From Strongyloides papillosus (taxonomy: Eukaryota; Nematoda; Chromadorea; Rhabditida; Strongyloididae), in the NCBI GenBank assembly GCA_005656395.1, contig SRSI01000028.1, positions 248,001 to 312,000 on the forward strand: DNA of 64,000 bases, written 5' to 3'. Below the pieces are notes generated by a model, which did no database searches, was not told the DNA's origin, and was given only the letters and a program-made list of their open reading frames with translations. Below, one piece after another: positions 12,209-26,292 of this stretch. The position numbers and the translations under genes are program-made. The stretch's first letter is position 1; the number at the start of each line of letters is the position of its first letter.

Positions 12209-15200
12209 ATGAAATCGAAAACTGTTTATGGTACTGGAAATGACCAAACAGTTATTTCTCTTCACAATCTATTAGAGGAATCTGATCTATTAGTGTAAGT
12301 TAAGAATTTTAATTTATTTTAATGTATGCAAAAATGTTTATAATATATATTTATATAAAACATCTTAACATTCTTACTTTTTCTGAATATGTTTTAAAAT
12401 ATTGTAGTTATGAACAAGAATTTTTATTTCAATTAAAACTTCGTCATGCTGGTGATTTAGAATATGTTGAGGAACAAGATTTATTATCAATTGGTATGAG
12501 TAGACCAGAACAAAAAAGACTACGTAAAATTTATGAAAAGTATTATCCACCTAAAACATTTGTTGGAAAAATAAAAAATGCTTTTAGTAGTTCGAAGGGT
12601 GATAATAAAAAGATTAATAAGAATATGAATAATGGTTTAACAACTACCGCTGAGGATAATAGTGAGGAGAAACATGTTATATCACCAGATAAAATAACAC
12701 TATTAAAAGAATTAGGGAAAGGTGAATTTGGTTCAGTTTTTCAGGCATCTTGGCAAACAACATCTGATATTGCTGGAGGGTGTGGTACTGTACAAGTAGC
12801 AGCTAAATGTATTCTTCCAGATAAATTGATTGCTAATCCAACTAGTTTTTTACAAGAAGCAGCTATTATGCATAAAATGACGCATGAAAATGTTGTTAAA
12901 TTATTTGGTGTTGTTTTAGATACAAAAAGTATTATGCTAGTTAGTGAATTAGCTCCATGTGGATCGTTATTAGAATGTTTAAATAAATCAGCATTAAGAG
13001 ATTCATTTACGGTGAATGTATTATGTGAATATACACAACAAATCGCAAAAGGAATGAATTACCTTAGTAGTCAAAGATTAATTCATCGAGATTTAGCTTG
13101 TAGGAATGTTCTTGTCTTTTCTTTTACAAAAGTTAAAATATCTGATTTTGGTTTAAGTAGATGTTTAGGAGTTGGTGAAGATTACTATCGATCTCAACTT
13201 ACACCATCACTTAAATTACCTATTGCATGGTGTGCGCCAGAATGTATAAATTTTTTAAAATTTACCTCTTCATCAGATGTTTGGTCTTATGGTGTTACGG
13301 TATGGGAGATGTTTAGTTATGGGGAGATGCCTTGGACTGGATATACAGGTGCAGAGATACTTATAGCTGTTGATACAAAAAAAGAACGATTACCATGTCC
13401 TAGTGCCTGCCCAACCGATTTATATCAATTATTATTAAGATGTTGGAATCACGAACCACACAAAAGACCTACATTTGGTGATTTAGTTGAAAGATTACCA
13501 GATGTCATGCCACAACAACTCTTGACAATAGCAGAATGTCGAGATGGACAACCTGATCACCTTCAATATGGTAAGGAAGAGTTGATAACAGTTATTGAAA
13601 GAGCTCCAGCTGCCTATCCAGATGGTTATTATTGGCGTGGTGCCTTAAAAGATGGTAAAATTGGATTATTTAGACCAACTGAAACGGTTGCACACATAGG
13701 TATTGAAAATCCTAAAGTATCTTATTCAATACTTCAAGAACCACCAACTGTTTCAACATCAGAGAAAAAAGCAATAACTAATGAGAAGGATATTAAAAAG
13801 AAAAAATTGCTTATAAGTGAACCACAAGGTGATTTAAGACACACCTGTCATGTTGGTATAGATGGTAGAAGTTTTGGTTTACTTCAAGTATGTGTATGAT
13901 TGTTATTATATAAACTTATTTCTCTCATAACATCATTAAAAAATATTTTATCTATATTTATTATTTTTTTATAGGTTGATAAGAATGATTTATCAAAAGC
14001 TTTACCACCGTCAGTTCCACCAGTTCCTCTTTTTAATCAACCATCACGTCATTCACCATTACATACAAGCAGTTCTAGTACCTCAAGTTGTGACGGGTCT
14101 TTACATAGAAGTAGTGGTGGACAGATATCATCTACCTTTAATCCATCCTGTTTAAAACCAATGATGCGTTCACCACCACCACCAGCTTTACCACCAAAAC
14201 CAAGTTATAGGTATCCTGTACCTCTACCATCAGCCCCAGTATTATCTAATACAAGTACATTGGAGCGTGGTAGTACATTATCAAATTTAGGAAGCGAAAG
14301 TTTAACAACTACGTTAACATTTTCTGATTTACCTAATTCTGTGCAATTATCAAACTATTCTGACCAAAGTCTACAACAAACTAATGAAAATGAAAAAGCA
14401 ATTGTTTATAATATGGCACATGATATAACTAATTTTACATTATCAACATTAACTGACTATAGAGATGATGATATTGGAATTTCAAGTAGTAAGGATGAGT
14501 ATACAAAGATATTGAAGAATAAATTAAAGGAGGAGGCAAAAAATTGTAATAAAATTCATGTTGGTCCATCTAATCCAGTAGAAAATCCATCATTAGTTTT
14601 AATGAACGAAGAAGAAAAGAAGAAATGGGACAAGAGAGTTGAAAAAAGGCATAATGATGTTAATAGGAAATTAAGTAAAGAATTAGAAAAACAAAATAAT
14701 TGGAGGAAAAGTAGTGGTTCGGAGTCAAATAATGAGGACAGTGAAGAAAAGCAATTATTTAAAAAAATTGATGTTAAACCATTTGAAGCTGAATGGACAG
14801 AGGATGCTCAACAAGCATATAAACTTTTAGTTCAATGTGGTGATTGTTTAAAAAGGACTTCACCTTTACCAGAGGTAAGTCCTCACTCAGGAAAAAAAAA
14901 AACACAATCAGCGATAAATAATAATACTAATAAGATGAATAGCTTAAATAATGGCAATAATTGTAACGGCGACAGTATAATTAGATTAAATGGAAAAGAA
15001 AATGATGAGAAAGAACAAAATCGTCGTTCAACAACCTTCTCATCAATTCATTCATCTGATACAGATGTCACTGTTGTAACAATTGTTAATAATAATGAAA
15101 CTGATTTTTCAAATAAAATATCAAATAATTTAATGACAACTTCCTTAATTGAAAATCCTCAGTTAAATAAATATACTTCAGAGGTAGGTTACCAAAGATT

Positions 15201-15393
15201 TTCATCACCAGGAGGAACGACAATGTCAAGTAGTCAAATATCAAATATACCATTACCACCATTGGATGATGAGGATTCTGTTTCACCATTAAGGGCTCTT
15301 AAAAGTGCTTCAATGTTTCCACCACGTTTTGGTGTCAAATCAATTCCTCCTCCAGTGCCACCAAAGCCCAAATCAAAAGTATTTTCGCAGTAA
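12209..15393 (+). CDS. ACK/TNK2-family non-receptor tyrosine kinase (ARK-1/SID-3-like)
   Basis: Exons are 12209-12294, 12408-13887 and 13975-15393, in frame, giving 994 residues. The domain order is that of ACK. A SAM-like domain covers about 16-70. The kinase domain covers about 125-390, with the glycine loop GKGEFGSV, ATP-binding Lys162, HRD with Asp257, DFG at 275 and a YY pair in the activation loop. An SH3 domain follows at about 410-455. A CRIB motif spans 498-512 (ISEPxxxxxHxxHVG, with Leu where Phe is usual), which would bind Cdc42-GTP. The C-terminal half is a long Ser/Asn-rich tail with polyproline at both ends (PPPPALPPKP near the start, PPPVPPKPK at the end), probable SH3 ligands. 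In C. elegans the family members ARK-1 (attenuates EGF-receptor signalling) and SID-3 (dsRNA import) do very different jobs; I cannot tell which is orthologous. Confidence 0.93.
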
Positions 15394-15473
15394 AATTAAT
15401 ATGTATATTTATATATATATTTTATAACATTACCTTTAGAAGAATATGTAATAGAAGATTTAACATAAAGAAC

Positions 15474-15479
15474 AATAAA
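15474..15479 (+). terminator. Poly(A) signal AATAAA of the ACK-family gene
   Basis: A canonical AATAAA lies 81 bp past the stop codon, in a normal position for a nematode 3' UTR. In DNA this AT-rich the hexamer also occurs by chance. Confidence 0.4.
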
Positions 15480-18400
15480 TAAATTTCAAATTACTGGTAG
15501 AGATGTCATCTTTGAATTATACCTAATGTTAATTATAAATTCTTCATCTCCACAAAATCAAGTTTTATTGTATACAATTAATAGCAGCAAAAAAAAAAGA
15601 ATACAAAAATATATAATTTATGTAACAATATAATTTTTAATAATAGTTTATTGTACCTTTATCATAATTTTTGAAAAAATATTTTATATATACTTAAGAA
15701 TAAAAAATTTTTTCAATAGACAATATCGTGTATTTTTACAATTTATGATACATCGCTATTAAAAAAAAGAACAAAATCGTTAGGTATTGTTTTATAGATA
15801 TAATTTTACAGATAATTTGAAGTCTGGAATGTGTATAAAACAAAATACATAGTAGGTTAACAGAAAAACCTATTGTTATGGTAGATGGGATAAGATTTTT
15901 TTGAATTTAAAATGTTAACCATATAATACATATAAATTAGAATGATATAATTTACTGTAAAGTATATCATCATTTAAATTAAAAAGACAAAACATATTTA
16001 TTATACAATTAAATACAAATTAGTTAAGTGTTTTGTAAATAATAATAGTTATTTTTAATACAACTTTTTACCAAAATCTACTATAATCTTTTATATATTA
16101 AATGGCAGTTGTATTGGATATATCAAAATACCGTGTTTATTTTTTAAATTTTAAAAGTAAGCTTAAATATCATATTTTTATTTAAAAAAATTTTTTTTAA
16201 ATATTAGCCTATAAACAATTCTTCGTTGTATAGTATTTTTTTTAAGTACATTAAATATATCTATTTATAAAAAAATTTTAAATAAGAATCGGAATTGAAA
16301 GTTAAACATTCTTTTGTATCTTTCACTTTTTATAAATAAAAAGATTATTTCTAGTTATAATATAGTTTTATTTAAGATTGAATATATAAAAAATTAAAGA
16401 CTAATTCTTTTATTGTTTATTATTAAAAAATTTTCCCTATATACCATTATATTTTATTAGTTTTCTTTGACATTCAAACTATTCAACGGTACCAATTTTT
16501 ATTTATATTTCAATATATTATAATATCAACAACATGACAGAACAATTTTACAAAATATTAAAACAATCAACGTTTTAAATATTATATTTAAAATTATTTA
16601 TTGTTAGATCAAAAAGTCAAGATTGCTCTACCTTTTTCAATATATAAGATATTATATATATGATTATGAGTGGACATTTTATATTGTATTAGGCTATGTC
16701 ATTAGACTAAAACTTTTATCATCACTAATTGTGAATAGTTGCATATTAGTTCCTAGGAAGATTTTCATTATATCTAATAAGTACCTATTAAACATTCTAA
16801 CTATTTTTCACTCAATTTTAATTACCTTCCCATAATTATAAAATCATTTTGTCATTTGAAAATTGAAATCATACTCTCTCAATCTTATTCTAATAATCTT
16901 TTAAAAAAACTTTTTTTAATAAACTAAAGAAGAAAATTAAATAGATGAATCGTTCATTTTTTTTGTATTGAAAATATATTTTATTATTATTGAATAATTG
17001 TTATATTGTTTTGTACTTCATATCATAATAATATCAAAAAGATTTATTTTTTATTTCTATTTAATGTAAAATATTATTATTACTGTTATTATTTTATAGA
17101 ACCAAAAGGTGAATAAATATAAAAAGCCTGTTTTATTACTTAATTTAAATCATTATTAACATATTTAATGAAGGAAGAAGCGTAAAAGTAAATTAAAATA
17201 ATATGTCTTTTTTAAAATTTAGTATTATATTCGTTAAGAAACAATTATATAATATTTAAACTTATATCAGATCTCTTTATAACGTGATGACGATTTTTAT
17301 ATCGTTAACTTTTAATTATACAAAAGTTTTCTTTGTTAGGGACCAAATAATTATTAGATAAAAAGTCTTAGGTAACCTCAATACAAAAAGTATAGTTGAC
17401 TATACTTCCCATTTTGTTCGTTCAAACAAAGTTAAGTTACTCTTAATTTGACATACATCATATAATAATAAATCATTTAACCATTATAAATGTATATCTC
17501 ACCCCCTATTTTTCAATATACAAAAGTACTTTCTTACCTCCATCCTTTACCAATTTTCTGGTCAGGACGATATCTTACCTTTAGTGCGCACAAACTCTAT
17601 TCAACAAATTTTCTTTTACCCCCTTCTAAATATGTTACTTATATAAACTGTCCAAATGATTTTTGGCTATGACTAGCTAATTGTGACTACAACATTAATT
17701 ATATATATAGGTGAAAGCTAATCAAACTCACATTTCTCTATAAACAAATTATGAAATTATATTTTTATATATTTTCCTATGATTATTTATGAAGGGGAAG
17801 ATACAGTTTAATTAAATATTCCTTTGTTTATAAGTTAAAAACTATAAAAAATGAAAAACATTTCAAATAATGAAGCATAAATGTTAAATATTTTCTCCCA
17901 TGAAATTGGTATAATTTTTTTAATTTGACATAAATATCATTAATTTAACGTTTACTCCGAAAAATTCGTTATTGTATTAATATTAATTACGAAAATAATT
18001 TTTTATTATCATTTTACATTAAAAAATACCAAATTTACGCTTCCTATTTTTGGTTATTATTTACATTTCACTTCAATTGAAAATAATCGTTCCAATAAAG
18101 TATTCCTTTGATTTATGATAAAATTATTACTTTTTATGAATATTGTTAAAACATATATAATATTTATTTCTTTACACTCTTAATACGACCTCATTACATT
18201 TATTAGACTGTCTATTTAGTATTATAGATAAATTGTTTCATTTCTAAACAAAACTTGATTATTAATTTATTATTAAAAAAATTCTTTTTTTATAACTTTC
18301 TTTATTGCTATAAAATTAATGGATATTATTATGTTCGAGAATTAAATAATCATACAATATTCTTATTGTTTTAAATAAGAATTCTCGTTATATTTAAATT

Positions 18401-21400
18401 AATTTCTTGTGTTGTGATATTATAAAATTTATAACCCCAATAAAAAATGTTTAATGATATAGTTAATGATAACAATAAAAAAGAAAATTGATTTTTTTGA
18501 TGGTAATGTAAAGTTTTTACTCCACTTTTATTTTTCCTAATAAAATAATATTAATTTTGATATATAATTATTTCATACTAAAGTTTAAGAAAATTTAACT
18601 ATTTATTCTATTGTAACATTTACTAAACTTTTTATAATATTTTTTTAATCTCATGTTAATCTAACAATTCTATTTTTGGGATAGATTATCAATCATGAAT
18701 ACAAATAAGCAGTTTAGGTGTTTAAAAATTTTTACTTTAAAGAACAATTTCATATATGTTATTTTTAGTTTTGTATGTCATGCACAAAAAGTATAAAATT
18801 ATTTATACATAATATATAGCCATTTACAAAGAAATGTTATGTATTAAAAGTTATATCAATAGGGAAAAATGTATAGTTAATACAAGTTATTAATCTGTAT
18901 TAATAATTTAACTACAAGTTATTTATTCTTTTATATAAAATTTTTATAATTCATTTTCGATTTAAAAAGAATTTTTTTCTATATTATAATTAATTTTTAT
19001 CACTAGGGTCATGATATTTTAAAGATAATAAATTGATTTACTACAAGTGTTTACTATTATTAGAAGAAAAGTTTTAAGAAAAAAATAATATTTTGGATAT
19101 CGTGAAAGGCTATTTTATATATATAATGTCCTTCAATTTTTGTTTTCTCTAGTTATAATAAATATCAATATATCATTGACGAATTATAGTTCAGAAATTA
19201 TATAAAGAGTTAAAATGCATTATTAAAGGAAATACTATATTATCTTTTACCTAAAGATCAACAAATTTTGATTATATTGAGAACTCAAAATTTTTTGCCT
19301 CCTCATCATCATTCTCTTTTGTAGTATATTTATAATTTTATTATCTTTTATATATCTAAAAATCAATTCAACATACCTTTCCTTTTGTTCATACCACCTC
19401 TTTGGCATTTACTATTTATTTATTCATTCATTTTTATTATTGTATATTTTTATGATTCATTTGTAATATATATCCTTTCATCTATCCCATTTTAAATTTT
19501 TATAAAATTCCTACAGATGTTATAAATATCTCTTTTTATTTTTTACAACACTTGTAAATTAAAAATCTTAAGAATATATATAAGGTTAAATAAAAATATT
19601 TTATAATAAAATTTTATAACGTACATCTTATGATATAGAAAAGAATTTATCATTGATATTCTTATCATATATATGTAAATATGTAGTCATTTAATCATCA
19701 TAAAACAAGTAGTGATGTGTCTCTTTTTGTACTTTTCTAAGAATATTTAAGTATATATAAATAATTAGGTTTTTAACTAATAATTTTGTAACTCCAAACT
19801 ATAATTAATAAATGAAATATAATATATATCTTTATTTTTATTTTATTATAACAAATTGTTAAGTATACTTTCTATTCTAATTTATTATAAATGACTTTTA
19901 CAATTCATAAAAATAAGTAATGATAAAAAATTTAATATTCCTTATAATAATTAAGGCTAATTAATTATATATTGTAGGTAATGAAATTTTAAAAACCTTT
20001 GACATAGTTTTCTGTTCTATTAATATACCAAAAAAATTTTGTTTGTAAGGAAATTAAATTGTCTCATTATTACAAGTGAAGAAGAGGTGAATTGTTAAAT
20101 TTTTTTATTTAGTTATTTGCGGAAATTCTACTACTACTTATTAAGTTCTTATTTTTTATAAATAAATTTACTTTAACATTAAATTTTGATATAATAGGTA
20201 AATATAAATCAAAAAAAATTTTCTTAACGTCATTCTGTATCTATACGTTTAATTTTGAACTAGGTTGATATGAGTAATGACTAAAACGTATTACATATAC
20301 CTTTATTGCATAACTTTTTTATCTATTTTGATTATTTGAATATTTGATACATTTTTAATTGTTAAAATTCTAATACTATAACATGATAATTATTTTTATA
20401 TATTACTATCTTATTTATAAGCATGTTACATATATATATGTATATTTTAATCAAAATATGTTAGTGAGAAATATAAACTTGTATGTATATAACTGTTTGT
20501 GTAAACATTCAATTCATATTTACACAAATATTGTTTTCTCGAAATATTTTGTTATTTTAAATGTTATTGTATGCTAAATTTATATAACATTATAAAGTAG
20601 AACTTAAGATGTATATATGTTAATCAGTCTGTATATATTGATATGATTATCATACCTCCATATACAGACATTCAATGAAAAAAAGGATGATTATTTATAA
20701 TCTTTTTTAAAAAGTAAAAGTTTATCTGTAATATTATTTGAATTAAATACAAAGATGAGAGATAATTTAAATAAAAATTTTGAACGCTCTAATATCTATT
20801 CATTTCAAACACAATTTTGGGCTAAAAAAATATTTTTTTAAATTTATGTATATTTATTATAAATATATAATCTCTTTCGATACCAGTAATATTCATTTAA
20901 AAGATTTGTTTATAATTACATTATATATAAATACTTTTTACCAGAACTTTTCTAATAGTTTATTTATTTCCAAAGTCTTCACCATCCGTTTATTTAAAAT
21001 AACACAATCAATTTTGTGCATTTTATAAAAAGTGATAATTTAAATCAAAATTTTTTATTCATTCCCCCTTAGATAAAAATCTTTTCTTTAACATATATTT
21101 AAATTGTTGTTAAAAATTTGTGTCAAATATATTAAATTTCATACGTGTTTAATATTTAAGGAGAAAAAATCATTTCTAATATTATTTTCTCATGACTTAA
21201 AAACATTTCCTTTTTATTATAAGAAAATATTTTGTACTTTAATGATTGTTTTATAAAATATTTTAAACCACATTCATGCAACATAATGCTTTTTTATTAT
21301 TATTTCTAACAATAATTATATATTTTTTAATTTTTATATTTGCATCTTCTTTATATTAAAATAACTCCTACCCCTATAAGTCATATTTAATTATTTTGTT

Positions 21401-21487
21401 TATGATCATTATCATATTTCATCTTTTTAAAACATAAAAAGACTTTCTACCAATTTAAAAATAAATAATTTGTGTATTTTCTTTTAT

Positions 21488-21489
21488 AG
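21488..21489 (+). promoter_or_regulatory. Probable spliced-leader acceptor of the KIND-FERM-PDZ gene
   Basis: The sequence TTTTCTTTTATAG ends five bases before the start at 21495. An out-of-frame ATG at 21490 opens a two-codon frame whose TGA overlaps the main ATG (ATGA). An acceptor this close to the start fits SL trans-splicing; a 5' UTR intron is the alternative. Confidence 0.5.
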
Positions 21490-21494
21490 ATGTT

Positions 21495-24400
21495 ATGACG
21501 GATGCAGCTAAAGTTAGTTTATCAGAACTTATTGAAGTTAGAGGTGCAGGTCTTGAGGTTGAAGAATTACTAGATATTACTCTAGTTGCATCAGAATACC
21601 TAGTCAAAAAACGACCTTTACCTAATTGTAAAGCTCAATTATTTGGGGTTGATGAATTCAATATCCTTAAAGATGGAAATATTGAAATTTCTTTTATACC
21701 AGCTAATCAGGCGGATGATGGTATTATTCCACCTGAGATAAAAGATTCAAATAATCCAGGAAAGGTTGTTGGTTCAAACACTGATGCAGCATTTGTGTGG
21801 TGTTTAGGAACACTTTTAATGAATTCTGGTGCTGCTGATTGTAAAGATCCTAATTTATTTTCATTACTCAATCTTTTAACAGTAACTGATGTTGGTACAA
21901 GACCATCATTAAAAAAATTATCACAAATGGTTAAAAACAGAATGGAGAGAGGAAGAAATTCTAAACAAAATTTACAGGAATTGTATTCCGAAATTATGGG
22001 AGATGATGATGAGTTAAATGAAATGAGCAGTGTTGGTGATATTAGTGATAGGGATTTATTCAGTGATGAAGATATTGATGAAAGAGATCATGATGAGGAT
22101 GATGAATCAGATTCTCACTTATTTGACTATACTGAAGACATCAAAAATAGTAAAAACAATAAAAAACCAGAGGTACATAAAAATAATATAGAAAAAGTTG
22201 AAATATCGAATAGTCCTTTTAATGACAACTTCTTTGAAAGCCGCAATTCACCTAAACCAAACGTAAAAAATTTTAAATTAAAGGGATTGGAAAAGACTGT
22301 AATTGATCCATTTGATTTTGTTGATAAAGACAAGCAAAATGACCATAATATGCACACACTTTCTGGTAGAGATCCATTTGGTGATATAGAAAAAGATTTA
22401 TCAGAATCAATTATAAATTCAAATGAAAAATCATCTTCAGAGACAAATTATGGTTTTAGTAGATGTTTAAGTGATGATGATGATATTGTTCAAGCTAATG
22501 TACCATTTGAGACACCATCACCTGTTAGCAGTCCTTTATCAACAACAGATGATTTAGGGTATGAATCACCAAAATCAAATACTGACTCACAAAATAAAAA
22601 TGATAAAATTAAATTAGATACAGAAACAACAAATCCATCCCTAACATCATATGATAAAAATACTTCGTCAAACGATTCAAGAGATTTTAAAATTGAACAA
22701 CACAATGATAAAGAGATCAAACCAATTGTTCCACAACGAACCTTACCACCAAAAAGTAATTCGTTTTTTGACAATAATAACGTTGAAGAGAAAGAAAACG
22801 ACAATGTGAGGTCAAAATGCAACGATAGCACTAGTCAATTTAAAACACAATCAATTGAGGTTCCCCCAGTCTCTGCGAGAACTAGATCAATTGATTACTA
22901 TAAAAGTCAACATGTTGATGCGGAAGTTGTTGTCAAAAAGCCTGAATTAACAAGTAAAAATCCTTTTGAAAATGAAAAAATCATATCTGGTACAGTAACA
23001 TCAAAAAAATTATCAAAATACATTGAGGATGATAATAAAATAAATGAGGAAGAATCAATTGATGATATGTTTGCTAAAGCTCGCCAACAACAAAAATCAG
23101 GATCCTCAAACACAACACCATCAACATTTTTACATCAACAAAATGGTCATATGGGTAATGTTGAGGAGAATGATATTGTGGGGACCTTAAGACGTCGCAA
23201 TTCAATGGCACTTGCAAGTATCCGTAAACATAACCAAAAATTTAATACAATGGGATATGGTAGTATGAGGAAGAAGTTAAATAAAACAGCTGCTGTTCCT
23301 GAGTTCATTGAAAAAAATTCATTACCCCATATACATCTAAATGCCCAATTGGCAAAGAAGAAGAAAATTTTAACATTATATAGAGTTGAGAATACCGATG
23401 TTAGAGTTAAACTTTTGAATGGACAGTATATTGATGTTAAGTGTAAATCTGATGTTAAATGTGATGAGATATTTAATCTTGTTGTGTCACATTGTAATAT
23501 TCATGAATACCATTTCTTTGGTTTAGCAATTCAAAAAGATAATGAATTTTATTTTTTGGATCCAAAGAAAAAAATTGAGAAATATGCTCCGGCAGGATGG
23601 AAGAATGAGAAAAAGGCAATGACAAGACAACCATATATATTACATATGAGATTTATGAGGTATCCACCATTATTAAGTTATGTTAAAACAGATGTAACGA
23701 TGCATGAATTATATTTACAATTAAGAAATGACATTCTTACTGAGAAGTTACAAGCAAATGAGACGATTGTTTTTCAACTAGCTTCATTAGCATTACAGGC
23801 AGAATTTTCTGATAAACCAGACGTTAGTGTGTCCTCTCCAACAGATTACTTTCTCCTTGATCATTACCTACCAAAACAATATTTTGCTTATGAGGATAAT
23901 AAAAGAATTGCTTTAATGTTATCAGAGATGCATGAACAGTTAAAAGGAATGAAATGTCATGAAGCAGAGATAAGATTTATAAAGATATGTCAAACTCTTC
24001 CGGAATATGGTTCACACTTTTATAGAATATTTAAATCAAAACCAACCCCAGAGATGTTGGCAAATACTCCGACAAGAAATGTTGATGCTGGTTTATCACA
24101 TTTTATTGCTATAATGTTAAAAGGTATTTGCATTTATGAAATATCAAATAATCAAAAAAATATGGTACAAGAATTTTTATGGAAAGATACTAATACGCTA
24201 CAATTTGATCGTAAAAGATTTGTTATTGTTAAAAGTAATAATTTTGGCGCACAACATTTTGTTTTTTATACTGATCATTATACAAAAAGTTCATATTTTG
24301 TTAGATTTGCTGCTGTTCAACATAAATTTATTATAAGAGTTAGGCAATGGCAATCAACATTAAATAGGAAAACAGAGGAGAATCCTGGTGAGAATGGTGT

Positions 24401-26292
24401 TGATGTTAGTGTGCCAAAGGAAGATGATATTATAGCAACAACTATAGGTACTCATAATAAATCAAACCACCAGGAGGTATTTAATAATAATAAATTTAAA
24501 ACGCAACAAACATTATTGCATGAAATTCCTGAACATCAAAATTTTAAAGATAATGGTAGTAAACATTCATCAGAGGTATTATCCAATCATAAGTCAATAT
24601 GGGAAAATGAAAATAATGATAATAGAAAAGTAGAAGAAAGTATTTCTACTTATAATTTGACGGATGGAATAAAAAACAACTATCATAGTAATGGAGAAAA
24701 GATATCACGAACGCCAAGTGAGAGTCATCCTGATTATTTACATGAAAATAAAGGTCAAGAATTATCAATTAATCTTGAAAAAGATCCTAGAGCAGGACTT
24801 GGTTTAACATTAGTTGACGGTAAATGGAATGGTGTTAAAGGAATATTTGTTAAAGCTGTCACCCTTGGTGGAGCAGGAGAAAAAGCTGGCGTTTGTGTGG
24901 GTGATAAATTAGTTAGTGTAAATGGAATTTCATTATTTGGAAAAGATAGGCATGATGCTGTCACATATGTTAAAGAAAGTAATATCTATGTAACATTAGG
25001 TGTTATAAGGTATGATAATTTAGCATCACGACATGGTAAAGGTATTACAACATTAGGAAGACCACAAAGAAAAGATTCCAATTTAGATTCATTATCACTT
25101 AGTAGTAATGTAATAAGAAATACCACAAATATATCTAATGATCCTGTAGTATTAAAAGATGGTATAACACCGCCAACAAAAAAGAAACAAACAACACTTC
25201 CTGTATTTCATAAAAGAACTAGAGCTGTCTCTGATTTTGGGGCTAAAAGTGATACGCTACCAATGTTTAACACAGAGGATATTATTAACGAGTTACAAAA
25301 AAATACTAAAAATCCATCAAGAATTGATCTTCATATGGATTCAAGTGATGAGGAATTTGGTGCTGGTGAATATCAGGTACCAGCTACATCAATGTACAAA
25401 TATCATGACTCAGATAATGATGATGATGAGGAGAATCTTGATAAATTTCATAATCATCATCATAATCATAATAATGGATTATATAATAAACATAAGAAAA
25501 GTAATCATATTGACAATGATCTTTTTGATACCAAATCATGGTCATCAAATCATGTACCACGGACGGCTGTAAGATCACTTGATATACCATCAATTAATGA
25601 GAATGAAGAGGATGATAATGAAGAGGTATGTAATATAAATCTTGGTAATACTCATATTAATTACCAAGAAGAGAGAGGTAATGAAAATATCAAAGAACTA
25701 ATTATTATTATAAAAAGATCACCAACTGGTAGTTTGGGTTTAAAAATTGCAACAGGAATTGAAGGAGCCTACATTAAACAGGTGAATGCAGAACCAGCTT
25801 TATCATCAGGAATACAGGCTAATGATAAATTGATATCTATTAATAATGTCTACGTTCAAGGAATGACTCATTCAGATATAATTGGCCTTCTAAGAGATGG
25901 TGGTGAGAATGTCGCAATAAAAATTTTGAGAGATTTAACAGAAAATGAAGAGGAAGAAATAATCACAGTTAATTTAATTAAAAGAGATACTGTACCATTA
26001 GGTAATTTATTTAATTAAAAGGTCTGGTATAATTATATAATTATTTATAGGATTAAGTTTATCTAAAAAAACAGACTCAGAAGGATCATTTATTCGCCAC
26101 ATAGCTGAGGGATCAACAGCCTTCCTGGAGAAGTCTCTTAAGATAGGAGATCGTATATGGCAAGTGAATGATATATTTGTTGGTAATGAGACACCAAATA
26201 ATGTTGTGACGTTATTAAAAACAAGTAATGATGATTTAAAGATTATTGTTAAAAGAAAAATTGGTCAATCACCTGGTATAAATACTTTTTAA
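21495..26292 (+). CDS. KIND-FERM-triple-PDZ scaffold protein (FRMPD2/PTPN13-like, without phosphatase)
   Basis: One huge exon (21495-26001) and a final exon (26051-26292) are joined across a 49-bp intron (TTAG|GTAATT ... TTATAG). The product has 1582 residues. A KIND domain lies at about 5-155. An acidic, Ser/Asn-rich linker follows. A FERM domain covers about 618-955, with F1 starting LTLYRVENTDVRVKLLNGQ. PDZ1 is at about 1086-1173 (carboxylate loop GLGL), PDZ2 at about 1397-1480 (SLGL) and PDZ3 at about 1485-1566 (GLSL, completed only by the second exon). A His/Asn-rich patch precedes PDZ2. This order is that of vertebrate FRMPD2 and of PTPN13, but the protein ends 16 residues after PDZ3, so the phosphatase domain is absent. 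Such proteins sit under the plasma membrane and at junctions. Function is inferred from domains. Confidence 0.93.

Larger units (their letters stand above)
15394..21494. other. Intergenic desert, about 6.1 kb
   Basis: Very AT-rich. No supported exons. It contains a 20-bp near-palindrome (17388-17407, two 9-bp arms around TG) and a hairpin with 10-bp arms (20627-20636 and 20660-20669). The part just left of the KIND-FERM-PDZ gene should hold its promoter. Confidence 0.45.

Noticed and set aside
14870..14880. Strong donor-like GAGGTAAGT inside the ACK coding exon
   Set aside because: The reading frame stays open with sensible composition to 15393, so I kept it as exon. Alternative splicing is noted as a possibility only.
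16623..17672. Open frames of 60-70 codons between the ACK and KIND-FERM-PDZ genes
   Set aside because: Composition equals that of the surrounding non-coding DNA, with no splice or homology support.
26002..26018. A stop codon in the reading frame just after 26001 as the true end of the KIND-FERM-PDZ protein
   Set aside because: A GT-AG intron of 49 bp restores frame into a complete PDZ domain with a GLSL loop, which the shorter form would cut in half.
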